A DNA stretch of 64,000 nucleotides, from positions 124,001-188,000 of the forward strand of contig JANQQR010000002.1 of NCBI GenBank assembly GCA_028289195.1. Reading direction: 5' to 3'. Under the pieces are notes generated by a model. That model was not told the origin of the DNA. It saw only the letters and a list, made by a program, of their open reading frames with translations, and did no database searches. The stretch's first letter is position 1. Each line of letters opens with the position of its first letter. Position numbers and translations under genes: made by a program. This DNA is from Phycisphaerales bacterium. Its GTDB lineage: Bacteria > Planctomycetota > Phycisphaerae > Phycisphaerales > UBA1924. Shown here in pieces: positions 18,121-27,198 of this stretch.

Positions 18121-20613
18121 ATGCGTTCTGCAGGTCGTGTCGTGTCGGGTGGCGTGATGATTGCGCTCGGGATCGTCAGTGTGCTGCTCGCGGGAGTGAG
18201 CCCGGACTCCAACGCGTTGCCAGAGGCCACCGAGGTCGAGCGGTTCGCGTTCCGACCGGTCGGGGATGGCATCGGCCCGGTCCACCAGCGGATGCTCGAC
18301 AATCTCCGCGCTAGGGGTATCCCCGAGATGCCTTCGGCCGCGGCGTGCTTCGCTCCGGGAACGCCCAACGAAGTGATGGATGCGTTCCACGAAGCGCTCG
18401 GGTTCAACGACCGCTTTCAGCAGGACCCGGCCAACTACCGGTGGGCCCAGACCGCCACCGACGGCCCGACGAGCCCGTTCGGTGAGGGCATCACGCTCAC
18501 GTACAGCTTTGTCCCGGACGGCACGTTCATTCCCAGCGGTGTGGGAGAGCCTGCGGCGGTGAGCGACCTCTTCTTCTGGCTGAACAGCATCTACTTCAGC
18601 CCAGGAGTCTGGCAGCAACTGTTCCACGACATGTTCGCGCGATGGGGCGAGATCTCGGGCGTGAACTACGTGTTCGAGCCGAATGACGACGGGGCGGACG
18701 TTGCGCTCGCGAACACCGGGATCCTCGGCGTGCGCGGCGACGTTCGCATCTGTGCCAAGCTGATCGACGGCAACGGCGGGACTCTCGCGTACAACAACTT
18801 CCCGCAGCAGGCGGTCGCGGCGACGGGCAACGGCGACATGGTGATCGACAGCGCCGACAGCTTCTACGACCTGACGTTCGGTGACTCGGTGCGCATGAGG
18901 AATGTTCTCGCGCACGAGCACGGCCATGGCCTGGGGATGTTTCACGTCTGCCCGGTCAACCAGGACAAGCTGATGGAGCCCTCGGTGTCCGTGCCCTTCT
19001 TCGGTCAGCAGCACGACGAGATCCGCGGCGCCCACGCCATGTACGGGGACGCGTTCGAGCCGGACAACTCCGCCGGGGCCGCCACCAGCCTCGGCGCGCT
19101 CGCGCTGCCCTTCGCGGACACGCTGGGCACGCTCGGGCCCCCGGTTGTCGCGAACGGCTCTGCGCTCTCGATCGACGCAGACGGCGAGCAGGACTGGTTC
19201 AGTTTCTCGATCACGACGCCGGGCCGGGTCTCGGCGCAGCTGAACCCCGTTGGTCTGTTGTACGAAGATGGACCCCAATCGTGCGGCGGCCAGCCGGCGA
19301 ACTGCTGCCCCGGTTTCTTTACCGATAGCCAGATCATCGCGGACCTCGGGTTCGAGGTCATCGCCGGGGACGGTGTCACGGTGATCGCCAGCGGGAATTC
19401 CAACGGCGCGGGTATCGTCGAGGCTGTTGCGGATGTCGCGTTGAACTCGGCGGGCACCTACTACCTCCGCGTTTTCGAGAATGGTGTGCCGGTCGAGCCG
19501 CAGCTGTACACGCTCGACGTTGCGGTCGAATCGGAGCTGAGCGTCTCGCTCCCCAACGGCGCTCCGGAGATCATCGCGCCGGGCGCCGCGGCTCCGTTCG
19601 ACGTGATAGTCGATCCACGATCGGACACGCTCGTCGCCAATTCTGCCGTGCTCCGCTACCGCTACGACGGCGGGGCCTACCTTTCGGCGCCGCTCGTGCT
19701 CGTGGATCCCATGACGAACCTGTACACGGCAACCCTGCCGGGCGCCCTGTGCGACGACATTCCCGAGTTCTACGTTGAGGCCGAGGGAGTGCTGTCGGGC
19801 GTTGTCACCGAGCCCGCCGGCGGAGCAAGCGCTCCCAGCGTCGCGCTGGTCGGATCAGAGCTCGTGATCGCGGATCTGGACTTCGAGTCCGACCCGGGGT
19901 GGTTCGTCACCAACGTCGGCGTGACCGACGGCGCGTGGGAGATCGGTGTGCCCGTCAACTGCGACCGGGCCGATCCCCCGGCGGACTTCGACGGATCCGG
20001 GAACTGCTTCCTCACCACGAACGACGCGATCGACTGCAATTCCGACGTCGACGATGGCACCACGATCCTCGAGACGACCGACTTCGATCTCACCGGGCTC
20101 ACAGATGCTCGCGTCAGCTACGCACGCTGGTTCACCAATGTGTTTGTGGGCGCGCCTGGGTCGCAGGAGGACCCGTTCCTGGTGCAGTACTCGACCAATG
20201 GCGGGGTCAACTGGTCCGATCTGGAAGTCGTTGGGCCGTCGCTCAACGACGCGATCCCCGACGTTGTGGGCGGCTGGGTCCAGCGGTCGTTCGATCTGGA
20301 TCCGCTCATCAGCGGCGCGACCCAGGTGCGGTTCCGCTGGATCGCCGAGGACATCGGTCAGGGGTCAGTCGTTGAAGCCGGGCTCGACGCGTTCCGCCTC
20401 AGCGCGATCGAGTGCGACTTCACGCCGGCTCCATGCCTGGGCGATGCGGATGGCAGCGGGGTGGTGGACTTCGGCGACATCACCAGCGTCTTGAGCAACT
20501 TCCTGAACGACTACACGCCGGGCACCGGCCTGGGTGACGCCAACGGGGACGGGCTCGTCGACTTCGCCGACATCACCAGCGTCCTCTCCAACTTCCTGCA
20601 AGTCTGCCCCTGA
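18121..20613 (+). CDS. Secreted matrixin-like zinc metalloprotease with PPC and dockerin-like domains
   Basis: 830 residues. After a signal peptide, the catalytic zinc site HEHGHGLGMFH fits HExxHxxGxxH of metzincins, and a family-typical PSV and QHDEIRGAHAMYGD follow. A pre-peptidase C-terminal-like domain begins at EPDNSAGAATSLG and contains QDWFSFSI. About 60 C-terminal residues hold two dockerin-like repeats (GDADGSGVVDFGDIT and GDANGDGLVDFADIT), ending QVCP. ATG 18121 is preceded by GAGGAGAG. Probably a secreted protein-degrading enzyme held at or near the cell by its tail. Substrate unknown. Confidence 0.85.
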   Translation: MRSAGRVVSGGVMIALGIVSVLLAGVSPDSNALPEATEVERFAFRPVGDGIGPVHQRMLDNLRARGIPEMPSAAACFAPGTPNEVMDAFHEALGFNDRFQQDPANYRWAQTATDGPTSPFGEGITLTYSFVPDGTFIPSGVGEPAAVSDLFFWLNSIYFSPGVWQQLFHDMFARWGEISGVNYVFEPNDDGADVALANTGILGVRGDVRICAKLIDGNGGTLAYNNFPQQAVAATGNGDMVIDSADSFYDLTFGDSVRMRNVLAHEHGHGLGMFHVCPVNQDKLMEPSVSVPFFGQQHDEIRGAHAMYGDAFEPDNSAGAATSLGALALPFADTLGTLGPPVVANGSALSIDADGEQDWFSFSITTPGRVSAQLNPVGLLYEDGPQSCGGQPANCCPGFFTDSQIIADLGFEVIAGDGVTVIASGNSNGAGIVEAVADVALNSAGTYYLRVFENGVPVEPQLYTLDVAVESELSVSLPNGAPEIIAPGAAAPFDVIVDPRSDTLVANSAVLRYRYDGGAYLSAPLVLVDPMTNLYTATLPGALCDDIPEFYVEAEGVLSGVVTEPAGGASAPSVALVGSELVIADLDFESDPGWFVTNVGVTDGAWEIGVPVNCDRADPPADFDGSGNCFLTTNDAIDCNSDVDDGTTILETTDFDLTGLTDARVSYARWFTNVFVGAPGSQEDPFLVQYSTNGGVNWSDLEVVGPSLNDAIPDVVGGWVQRSFDLDPLISGATQVRFRWIAEDIGQGSVVEAGLDAFRLSAIECDFTPAPCLGDADGSGVVDFGDITSVLSNFLNDYTPGTGLGDANGDGLVDFADITSVLSNFLQVCP

Positions 20614-20632
20614 TCCAGAGAAACGAGGGCGC

Positions 20633-21124
20633 CTAGGAACGGCTCGTCGCTCGGTACGACTCGCGCCTCGCCGGAGGGGTCGGCTGCGCGGCGGTGCCGC
20701 CGGCGCGCATGCGGCGCCTGTAGGCGACCCGGAACGCGTCAAACGTCGTGTCGTGCAGCAGGCGGTCGCGGGCTTTCTGGATATTCACGAGGCGATCGTG
20801 GACCGCGCATTTCTCCCCGACGCCGCACTCACCCCCTCCGAACGGGCACATGCGGCTGTCGTCCTCGCGCTCGAAGAGCTGGAACACCTCGTAGAGAGTG
20901 ATCTCCTTCGGGGGACGAGCGAGCTGATACCCGCCTCCGGGCCCGGGTGAGCCCCCGACGAGGCCCGCTTGCGAGAGCACGGTCAGCACCTTGGCGACAG
21001 AGGGGCGGAGGAGCCCGCGCTCGTCGGCGATGTCCGCTGCAGAGAGGCGAGCCTCGGTCTTGTCGTAGACCTCGGCGAGGCGGCTCATCGCGGCGATCGC
21101 GGTCTCGGTTTGCTTTCCGTACAT
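20633..21124 (-). CDS. Rrf2-family iron-sulfur transcriptional regulator
   Basis: 163 residues. The N-terminal winged helix (about 1-70) ends with the family wing SPGPGGGYQLARPP. Three cysteines, C93, C100 and C106, sit where IscR, NsrR and RirA bind a [2Fe-2S] or [4Fe-4S] cluster. It is divergent from the cbb3 oxidase operon across a 217-bp region with a strong palindrome, so control of the oxidase by oxygen, nitric oxide or iron is likely. ATG 21124 is the family-consistent start. NsrR- or IscR-type sensing cannot be decided from the sequence alone. Confidence 0.88.
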   Translation of the reverse strand: MYGKQTETAIAAMSRLAEVYDKTEARLSAADIADERGLLRPSVAKVLTVLSQAGLVGGSPGPGGGYQLARPPKEITLYEVFQLFEREDDSRMCPFGGGECGVGEKCAVHDRLVNIQKARDRLLHDTTFDAFRVAYRRRMRAGGTAAQPTPPARRESYRATSRS

Positions 21125-21209
21125 GGGACCTCGCGGGCCTCCGGAGCCGGAGCGGCTCACTGGCGAGCGGAGCATACCAAGGCCGGCGATCGAATTCTAG
21201 AAAAATCTG

Positions 21210-21241
21210 TCGTGAATTCGCGGGAGTTCACGAATTCACGA
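21210..21241. promoter_or_regulatory. Perfect 11-bp inverted repeat, probable Rrf2 operator
   Basis: TCGTGAATTCG (21210-21220) and CGAATTCACGA (21231-21241) are exact reverse complements around a 10-bp spacer. The spacer itself holds GAGTTCA, which creates an overlapping second palindrome. CACGATCGTG continues at its right edge. It lies in the divergent region between the Rrf2 gene and ccoNO and is AT-rich compared with its surroundings. Confidence 0.65.
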
Positions 21242-21265
21242 TCGTGATTTCTTGATTTGCTGGAT

Positions 21266-21285
21266 TCCCGAGGTTAGTCTCGGGA
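21266..21285 (+). promoter_or_regulatory. Small stem-loop in the ccoNO leader
   Basis: TCCCGAG and CTCGGGA form a 7-bp stem around GTTAGT, 57 bp before the ccoNO start. It could be a leader stem-loop; no attenuator structure is evident. Confidence 0.35.
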
Positions 21286-21341
21286 TCTCTGCAGGCGGGG
21301 ACGCCCCCGCCGGGGCCAATCGGGACGTGGAGCCAAGAGAA

Positions 21342-23621
21342 ATGAGCGACTCGACGAACGGGGCCGCCAACGGCGCATCATCAACGAACGGCTCGGCCGT
21401 CGTGATGGAGAAGTTCACCTACGACGACGCGATCGTCCGCAAATTCATGATTGCGACCTTCCTCTGGGGGCTGATCGCGTTCCTTGCGGGCCTGTTCATC
21501 GCCGCCCAGCTCGCCCTGCCGGCGCTGAACTTCGACATCCCCTGGCTCACCTTCGGACGCCTGCGGCCGCTGCACACGAACGCCGCGATTTTCGCCTTCG
21601 GCGGCAACGCGATCTTCACGGCGGTCTACTACTCCGTGCAGCGTCTCTGCCGCGCACGGATGTACAGCGATCTGCTGAGCAACCTCCACTTCTGGGGTTG
21701 GCAGGCGATCATCGTGGCGGCGGCCGTGACGCTCCCGCTGGGATACACCCAGGGGAAGGAGTACGCCGAACTCGAGTGGCCGATCGACATCGCGATCGCG
21801 GTCGTCTGGGCAGGGATCTTCGGGGCCAACCTGCTCGGGACGCTCATCAAGCGGCGCGAGCGTCACATCTATGTCGCGATCTGGTTCTACATCGCCTCGT
21901 GGCTCACCGTGTGCGTGCTGCACATCTTCAACAGCCTCGTGGTCGTTGCCGGTCCGCTCAAGAGCTACTCGGTCTACGCCGGCGTGCAGGACGCCTTCAT
22001 CCAGTGGTGGTACGGCCACAACGCGGTGGCCTTCTTCCTGACCACCCCGTTCCTCGGGATGATGTACTACTTCCTGCCCAAGGCCGCGAACCGGCCGGTG
22101 TTCAGCTACAAGCTGTCGATCGTGCACTTCTGGTCGCTGGTGTTCATCTACATCTGGGCCGGCCCGCACCACCTGCATTACACCTCGCTCCCGGCCTGGG
22201 CGTCGACGCTCGGCATGCTCTTCAGCGTGATGCTGTGGATGCCGTCGTGGGGCGGGATGATCAACGGGCTCCTCACGCTCCGCGGGGCCTGGCACCGCGT
22301 CGCGACGGATCCCGTGCTCAAGTTCTTCGTGGTCGGCATCACGTTCTACGGCATGAGCACCTTCGAGGGCCCGATGCTCTCGGTCAAGAGCGTGAACGCG
22401 CTCTCGCACTACACCGACTGGACGATCGGCCACGTGCACGCCGGCACGCTCGGTTGGAACGGGTTCATGACCTTCGGCATGATCTACTTCCTCCTGCCGC
22501 GCCTGTTCCAGACCAACCTCTGGAGCGTCCGTCTGGCGACCGCCCACTTCTGGGTCGGCATGCTCGGGATCATCATGTATTGGCTGTCGATGTACGGCGC
22601 CGGCGTGACGCAGGGTCTCATGTGGCGGGCGTTCGACGAGACCGGATCACTGGCATACCCCGACTTTGTCGAGACCGTGACACGCCTGATACCCATGTAC
22701 TGGATTCGGTTCGCTGGTGGTGGCCTGTTCGTGCTCGGCGTCCTGTTCATGGGCGTCAACATGCTGATGACGTGGCTGAGCCGCCCGCCGAAGTACGACG
22801 AGCCCGTGCACGAGGCACCGAAGCTGGACCCTGTGTACAAGCCCGCCCCTGCCTACCGGTCGGATCTCGAGAACGTCGTCGGCCTCGGGCGCAAGTTCGA
22901 CGAGTTCACCCATCTCGGCTGGCACCGAAAGTGGGAGGCCAGGCCGGTGAAGTTCACCGTCTGGGTCCTCGTTGCCGTCGCGGTCGCGAGCCTGTTCGAG
23001 GCGATCCCGACGTGGCTCGTTGAGGCCAACCGGCCGACCATCGCGACGGTGAAGCCGTACACACCGCTCGAACTCCTGGGACGCGACATCTATGTCGCCG
23101 AGGGGTGCTACGTGTGCCACTCGCAGATGGTCCGCCCCATGCGTCACGAGACCGAACGGTACGGCGAGTACTCCAAGCCGGGTGAATTCGTCTACGACCA
23201 CCCGTTCCAATGGGGCTCACGCCGGATCGGCCCGGATCTGCACCGTATCGGCGGCGCACGGAACCACCTCTGGCATTGGCAGCACTTCGAGAATCCACGC
23301 CAGATCAGCGCCGGCTCCATCATGCCGGGGTACCCCTGGTTGCTGGAGCAGGACCTCGACTTCGGGCAGGCTGCATCGCGCGTTCGGGCGATGTCGTTCC
23401 TCGGCGTGCCCTACGACGCCGACGCGGTGCTGACCGCCGAGGATCTCGCTCGCGCTCAGGCCAGCCAGATCGCCGAGGAGATCACCATCCAGGGCGGCCC
23501 GGATGCCGAGTCGATCGAAACCAAGAAGGCCCTCGCGCTGATCGCGTACCTGCAGCGCCTGGGCACAGACATCATGGCGGCGCCCGACGCCGAAGACGCC
23601 GAACAAGAGCCGGAGGACTGA
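21342..23621 (+). CDS. ccoNO: Fused cbb3-type cytochrome c oxidase subunits I and II (CcoN-CcoO)
   Basis: 759 residues. Residues about 20-490 are CcoN, with heme-copper ligands in HTNAAIF, GHNAVAFF, GPHHLHYT and HVHAGTLGWNG and about 12 membrane segments. Residues about 545-759 are CcoO: a membrane anchor and one heme c site C589-YVC-H593, followed by SQMVRP. The two subunits are separate proteins in proteobacteria and fused here. It reduces oxygen to water with high affinity at the inner membrane. It leads the operon ccoNO-Q-P-G-H-safE-I-S. ATG 21342 is preceded by AAGAGA. Confidence 0.95.
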   Translation: MSDSTNGAANGASSTNGSAVVMEKFTYDDAIVRKFMIATFLWGLIAFLAGLFIAAQLALPALNFDIPWLTFGRLRPLHTNAAIFAFGGNAIFTAVYYSVQRLCRARMYSDLLSNLHFWGWQAIIVAAAVTLPLGYTQGKEYAELEWPIDIAIAVVWAGIFGANLLGTLIKRRERHIYVAIWFYIASWLTVCVLHIFNSLVVVAGPLKSYSVYAGVQDAFIQWWYGHNAVAFFLTTPFLGMMYYFLPKAANRPVFSYKLSIVHFWSLVFIYIWAGPHHLHYTSLPAWASTLGMLFSVMLWMPSWGGMINGLLTLRGAWHRVATDPVLKFFVVGITFYGMSTFEGPMLSVKSVNALSHYTDWTIGHVHAGTLGWNGFMTFGMIYFLLPRLFQTNLWSVRLATAHFWVGMLGIIMYWLSMYGAGVTQGLMWRAFDETGSLAYPDFVETVTRLIPMYWIRFAGGGLFVLGVLFMGVNMLMTWLSRPPKYDEPVHEAPKLDPVYKPAPAYRSDLENVVGLGRKFDEFTHLGWHRKWEARPVKFTVWVLVAVAVASLFEAIPTWLVEANRPTIATVKPYTPLELLGRDIYVAEGCYVCHSQMVRPMRHETERYGEYSKPGEFVYDHPFQWGSRRIGPDLHRIGGARNHLWHWQHFENPRQISAGSIMPGYPWLLEQDLDFGQAASRVRAMSFLGVPYDADAVLTAEDLARAQASQIAEEITIQGGPDAESIETKKALALIAYLQRLGTDIMAAPDAEDAEQEPED

Positions 23622-23625
23622 ACCG

Positions 23626-23820
23626 ATGCTGCGAGATGTCGTCAGTTCGTTGGATCTCTCGGTCTACCCGACGATCGCGATGGTCCTGTTCATCGCGGTG
23701 TTCTGCGTGGTCTCTTTCCGAGCGATCCGCGCGGGAAAGACCGGCGAGCATGATCAGGTCGCGCAGCTCCCGCTGCGCGAGGACGTGCCGGAGCTCGGCT
23801 CCGGGGAGGCAGCACGATGA
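23626..23820 (+). CDS. ccoQ: CcoQ-like small membrane subunit
   Basis: 64 residues with one membrane helix (about 12-34) and a polar C-terminus, the size and position of CcoQ/FixQ, which stabilises the cbb3 complex. It starts 4 bp after ccoNO and overlaps ccoP by ATGA. Sequence similarity is weak in this family, so the name rests on operon position and topology. Confidence 0.75.
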   Translation: MLRDVVSSLDLSVYPTIAMVLFIAVFCVVSFRAIRAGKTGEHDQVAQLPLREDVPELGSGEAAR

Positions 23821-24452
23821 GCGAAGCGAGCCCGGCCGCCGACGCCGCCTTGGATGCGGCGAACCTCAGCGACCATGAGTACGACGGGATCCAGGAATAC
23901 GACAACCCCACGCCGGGGTGGTGGCACCTGATCTTCTTCCTCACGATCATCTTCTCGGTGTTCTACTGGTTCTGGTACGCCGGGACGGCTCCGGGCAAGA
24001 GCGTCCACGAGAAGTACGAGGAAGAGGTGACGGCGTACTACGAGATGCTCTTCGCGGACGTCGGCACCCTCGAACCGGATGAGCCGACGATCCTCAGGGT
24101 CATGCACGATCCGGATCTCGCCCAGTTCCGTCCTGTGGCGCAGGCGATCTTCACCAGCAAGTGTGCTGCGTGCCACGGCGCGACCGGCGCGGGCGGTACG
24201 GGCCCGAACATGACCGACGATTCCTACCTCAACGTCTCGTCGCTGACGGAGATCGCGACCGTCATCCGAGAGGGGGCCGCGACGGGCGCGATGCCGCCGT
24301 GGGAAGGCCGCCTCCACCCGAACCAGATCACGCTCCTGGCCGGGTACGTCGCGTCGCTCCGCGGGACAAACGTGCCCGGGAAGTCGCCCGAGGGCGAGGT
24401 GCCGGCGCCGTGGCCGGAATGGGCCGGGCCCGAAGACGCAGGCGCGCCCTAA
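23817..24452 (+). CDS. ccoP: CcoP-like subunit with a single heme c
   Basis: 211 residues. PGWWHLIFFLTIIFSVFYW is the membrane helix typical of CcoP (about 34-55). Only one heme site is present, C116-AAC-H120, with a likely distal methionine in GAMPPW. Classical CcoP has two CxxCH sites and about 300 residues, so this is a short mono-heme form. It passes electrons from soluble cytochrome c to CcoO/CcoN. The ATGA overlap with ccoQ indicates translational coupling. Confidence 0.9.
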   Translation: MSEASPAADAALDAANLSDHEYDGIQEYDNPTPGWWHLIFFLTIIFSVFYWFWYAGTAPGKSVHEKYEEEVTAYYEMLFADVGTLEPDEPTILRVMHDPDLAQFRPVAQAIFTSKCAACHGATGAGGTGPNMTDDSYLNVSSLTEIATVIREGAATGAMPPWEGRLHPNQITLLAGYVASLRGTNVPGKSPEGEVPAPWPEWAGPEDAGAP

Positions 24453-24467
24453 CCGAGTCGATCCGGG

Positions 24468-25925
24468 ATGCCGAAACTCCTCGAACCAGAGCAGCGCGTC
24501 CTCGCGACGCTGAATCAGGATGGCTCGCGTCGCTGGCTCCGTCCCCGTGTCTCGAAGGGGCGGTTCCTGACCGCGCGCCGCGTGGTTGCGTATCTGCTGA
24601 TCGCGATCTTCACCGCGATCCCGTACATCACGATCAACTCCAAGCCGGCGATCCTGCTCGATATCCCGGCGCGCGAGTTCACGTTCTTCGGATTCACCTT
24701 CCTCCCAACGGACACGCTTCTGCTCGCCCTGTTCATGCTGACTGTGTTCGTCGGCATCTTCCTGATCACTGCGCTGTTCGGGCGCGTCTGGTGCGGCTGG
24801 GCATGCCCGCAGACCGTGTATATGGAGTTTCTGTACAGACCCATCGAGCGCTTGCTCGAGGGTGCCCCGGGAAAGAAGCAAACAGTGAAGCGTGCGTCGG
24901 GGGTGCGCAAGTTCGTCAAGTATGCGCTGTTCCTTGCTGCGTCCATGTTCCTGGCGCACATCTTCCTGGCGTATTTCGTGGGTATCGAGCGGCTCTCGAC
25001 GTGGGTGACCCAGTCGCCCCTCGAGCATCCGACTTCCTTCATCGTGATGGTCGCGGTGACCGCGCTCATGTTGTTCGATTTCGGGTTCCTGCGCGAGCAG
25101 GTGTGCCTCGTGGCGTGCCCGTACGGCCGGTTTCAATCGGTGATGCTCGACCGCAACTCGCTGATCGTCACATACGACAACAAGAGGGGCGAGCCGCGAG
25201 GGAAGATCAGCAAGCGGCGCAAGAAGAGCGGGGACGTGGGTCTGCCGGTGGTCTCGGAGGCCGACGCCCGGGGCGACTGCATCGATTGCAAGATGTGCGT
25301 CACGACCTGCCCGACCGGGATCGATATCCGCGATGGCCTCCAGATGGAATGCATCGGATGCGCGCAGTGCATCGACGCCTGCGACGCGGTCATGGAAAAG
25401 GTGGGCAAGCCCCGCGGCCTGATCCGCTACTCCTCGCAGGCGGCCGTCGAGTCCGGCAGGTGGAGAATGGTGAGGCCGCGGGTGGTGCTCTATCCGGCTG
25501 TGCTCGCGGTTCTGGTGTCGGCGTTCGTCCTCACGCTCAGCCAGAAGTCGACCGCCGACGTCACGCTCCTGCGCGGGCTCGGGCGCCCGTTCATGGTGCT
25601 CGATGATGGCCGCGTGTCCAATCAACTCCGAGTGAAGGTGACCAATCGCTCGAAGGAGACCCAGGCCTACACACTGAGCACGCCGCTCCTCGAATCCGCG
25701 GAGTTGCTGGTTACGGACGAGGAGCGGCTGACGGTTGCGCCTGGAGAGACCCAGACGATCGATGCACTCGTTCTGGTGCCGGCGGAGCTCTTCGCCGACG
25801 GGAGCGTCTCGGTGAGCGTCCAGGTGGACGCCGGCGGCGAGACGATAGCGACCAAAAAGTACAGGCTGGTCGGGCCCGACCCCGATCGCCTCCGACCGGA
25901 AGACGAAGGAGAGCCGCAACGATGA
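24468..25925 (+). CDS. ccoG: CcoG/RdxA ferredoxin-like membrane protein
   Basis: 485 residues with membrane segments near 40-60, 85-105, 155-175, 195-215 and 345-360. Cysteine motifs: VWCGWACPQ, LVACPYGRFQ, and the 4Fe-4S pair CIDCKMCVTTCPTG with CIGCAQCIDAC. The C-terminal part forms an Ig-like periplasmic domain. CcoG reduces Cu(II) to Cu(I) for delivery to the cbb3 CuB site. It overlaps ccoH by ATGA. Confidence 0.93.
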   Translation: MPKLLEPEQRVLATLNQDGSRRWLRPRVSKGRFLTARRVVAYLLIAIFTAIPYITINSKPAILLDIPAREFTFFGFTFLPTDTLLLALFMLTVFVGIFLITALFGRVWCGWACPQTVYMEFLYRPIERLLEGAPGKKQTVKRASGVRKFVKYALFLAASMFLAHIFLAYFVGIERLSTWVTQSPLEHPTSFIVMVAVTALMLFDFGFLREQVCLVACPYGRFQSVMLDRNSLIVTYDNKRGEPRGKISKRRKKSGDVGLPVVSEADARGDCIDCKMCVTTCPTGIDIRDGLQMECIGCAQCIDACDAVMEKVGKPRGLIRYSSQAAVESGRWRMVRPRVVLYPAVLAVLVSAFVLTLSQKSTADVTLLRGLGRPFMVLDDGRVSNQLRVKVTNRSKETQAYTLSTPLLESAELLVTDEERLTVAPGETQTIDALVLVPAELFADGSVSVSVQVDAGGETIATKKYRLVGPDPDRLRPEDEGEPQR

Positions 25926-26422
25926 AGCCCGCGACCCGCTGGCCGCTGCTGGTGTGCACGATCCTCGGCCTCGACATGATCGGAGCGGCGTTCGTTGTCT
26001 ACTTCGCGACGAGCGACCCGTCGTTCGCCGTGGAGGAGTCGTACTACGAGAAGGCCGCCGATTGGGACGATCACGCCGCGCGCCGTGCCGCCAGCGACCG
26101 GCTCGGCTGGACCTGCACCGCCTCGCTTACACCGCTGCCCGACTCAAAGGGCATGCTCCTCGTGTGCACTCTTCTGGATGCCGACGCGGCTCCAGTCCGC
26201 GATGCGGCTATCGCCGTCGAGGCGATCCCGATCGTGCGCGCGTCGGAGGTCTTCGAGGTGCGTCTCAAGGCGCAGGCGGACGGGGTCTACGCGGGAGTTG
26301 TTCCATCGGATAGGGACGGGCGGTGGGAGCTCCGCATCGCGGCGACCCACGAATTGGGAGAGTTTCTCGAGCACACCCGCGTGCTCGCAGGCGCTCGTGG
26401 CGAAACAGGAGCGACCGAGTGA
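25922..26422 (+). CDS. ccoH: CcoH/FixH cbb3 assembly protein
   Basis: 166 residues with one N-terminal membrane helix (about 8-30) and a periplasmic domain. VEESYYEKAADWD is the FixH-family signature. CcoH binds assembling cbb3 oxidase and is needed for its stability in proteobacteria. The 5' end overlaps ccoG, and the stop TGA is contained in the GTGA start of the next gene, indicating translational coupling. Confidence 0.88.
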   Translation: MKPATRWPLLVCTILGLDMIGAAFVVYFATSDPSFAVEESYYEKAADWDDHAARRAASDRLGWTCTASLTPLPDSKGMLLVCTLLDADAAPVRDAAIAVEAIPIVRASEVFEVRLKAQADGVYAGVVPSDRDGRWELRIAATHELGEFLEHTRVLAGARGETGATE

Positions 26423-27198
26423 TCCCCCTGATCACGACAGTCTTCCTGGCGAGCCTCATGGGTTCCCTGCACTGCGCCGGGATGTGCGGCGCCTTCGTGG
26501 CCGTCGCGGTGGGGACCGGCTCGAAACCCCAGCCGTCTCGCGCAGCCCTGAACGCGGCGTACAACGGGGGGCGCCTCGTGAGTTACTCGGCGCTCGGGTT
26601 CGTGGCCGGCGCACTCGGGGCCGCCCTGGACCTGGGGGCCGAGCGTCTCATGGGCATGCAGCGTGCCGCGGCCATGGGCGCGGGGGCGATCATGGTCGCC
26701 TGGGGGGTTGTTCACCTGCTCCGCCTCGGCGGCGTGAAGGTCGCGAGGCCTGCGCCGCCGAGGATTCTCGTTCCGGTGCTCGAGCGGGCCCACCGATTCG
26801 CCGCTTCTCAGGCGCCGGTCACCCGCGCCGTGGTCATCGGGCTTCTCTCGACTTTGCTGCCGTGCGGCTGGCTCTACGCGTTCGTGTTTGTCGCCGCGGG
26901 GACTGGCTCGCCGCTCGTTGGCGCGCTCACGATGGCGGTGTTCTGGGCGGGCACGCTCCCGGTGCTTGTCGGAATCGGCATCGGGGTCCAGCGGGTCCTT
27001 CCGATTCTCAGGACACAGGGATCGGCGATCGCCGCGGTCGCAATCGTAGTCGTAGGCGTCTACACGATGACCTCCCGGCTGTCGGCCGCGCCCGAACTGG
27101 CGCGCACAAGCGCGGCCTCGGGGGCGGATCTCGGGCTCGTTGAGCAGGTACGCTCGATCGACCAAAGCGAGATGCCGTGCTGCCATGACAGCGATTGA
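26419..27198 (+). CDS. TauE/SafE-family membrane protein of the cbb3 operon
   Basis: 259 residues with about six membrane helices. MGSLHCAGMCGAF and LLPCGWLYAF carry the conserved cysteines of the SafE-type proteins found in many cbb3 clusters, thought to take part in copper handling. The start is GTG 26419 in a GTGA overlap with ccoH. The C-terminus ends MPCCHDSD, a Cys-Cys-His cluster that could bind copper; this is an inference. It overlaps ccoI by 14 bp. Confidence 0.82.
   Translation: MIPLITTVFLASLMGSLHCAGMCGAFVAVAVGTGSKPQPSRAALNAAYNGGRLVSYSALGFVAGALGAALDLGAERLMGMQRAAAMGAGAIMVAWGVVHLLRLGGVKVARPAPPRILVPVLERAHRFAASQAPVTRAVVIGLLSTLLPCGWLYAFVFVAAGTGSPLVGALTMAVFWAGTLPVLVGIGIGVQRVLPILRTQGSAIAAVAIVVVGVYTMTSRLSAAPELARTSAASGADLGLVEQVRSIDQSEMPCCHDSD

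Noticed and set aside
23754..25919. 721-residue minus-strand frame opposite ccoP/ccoG
   Set aside because: Composition typical of an antisense frame in GC-rich DNA, while the plus strand encodes recognised cbb3 genes with translational coupling.
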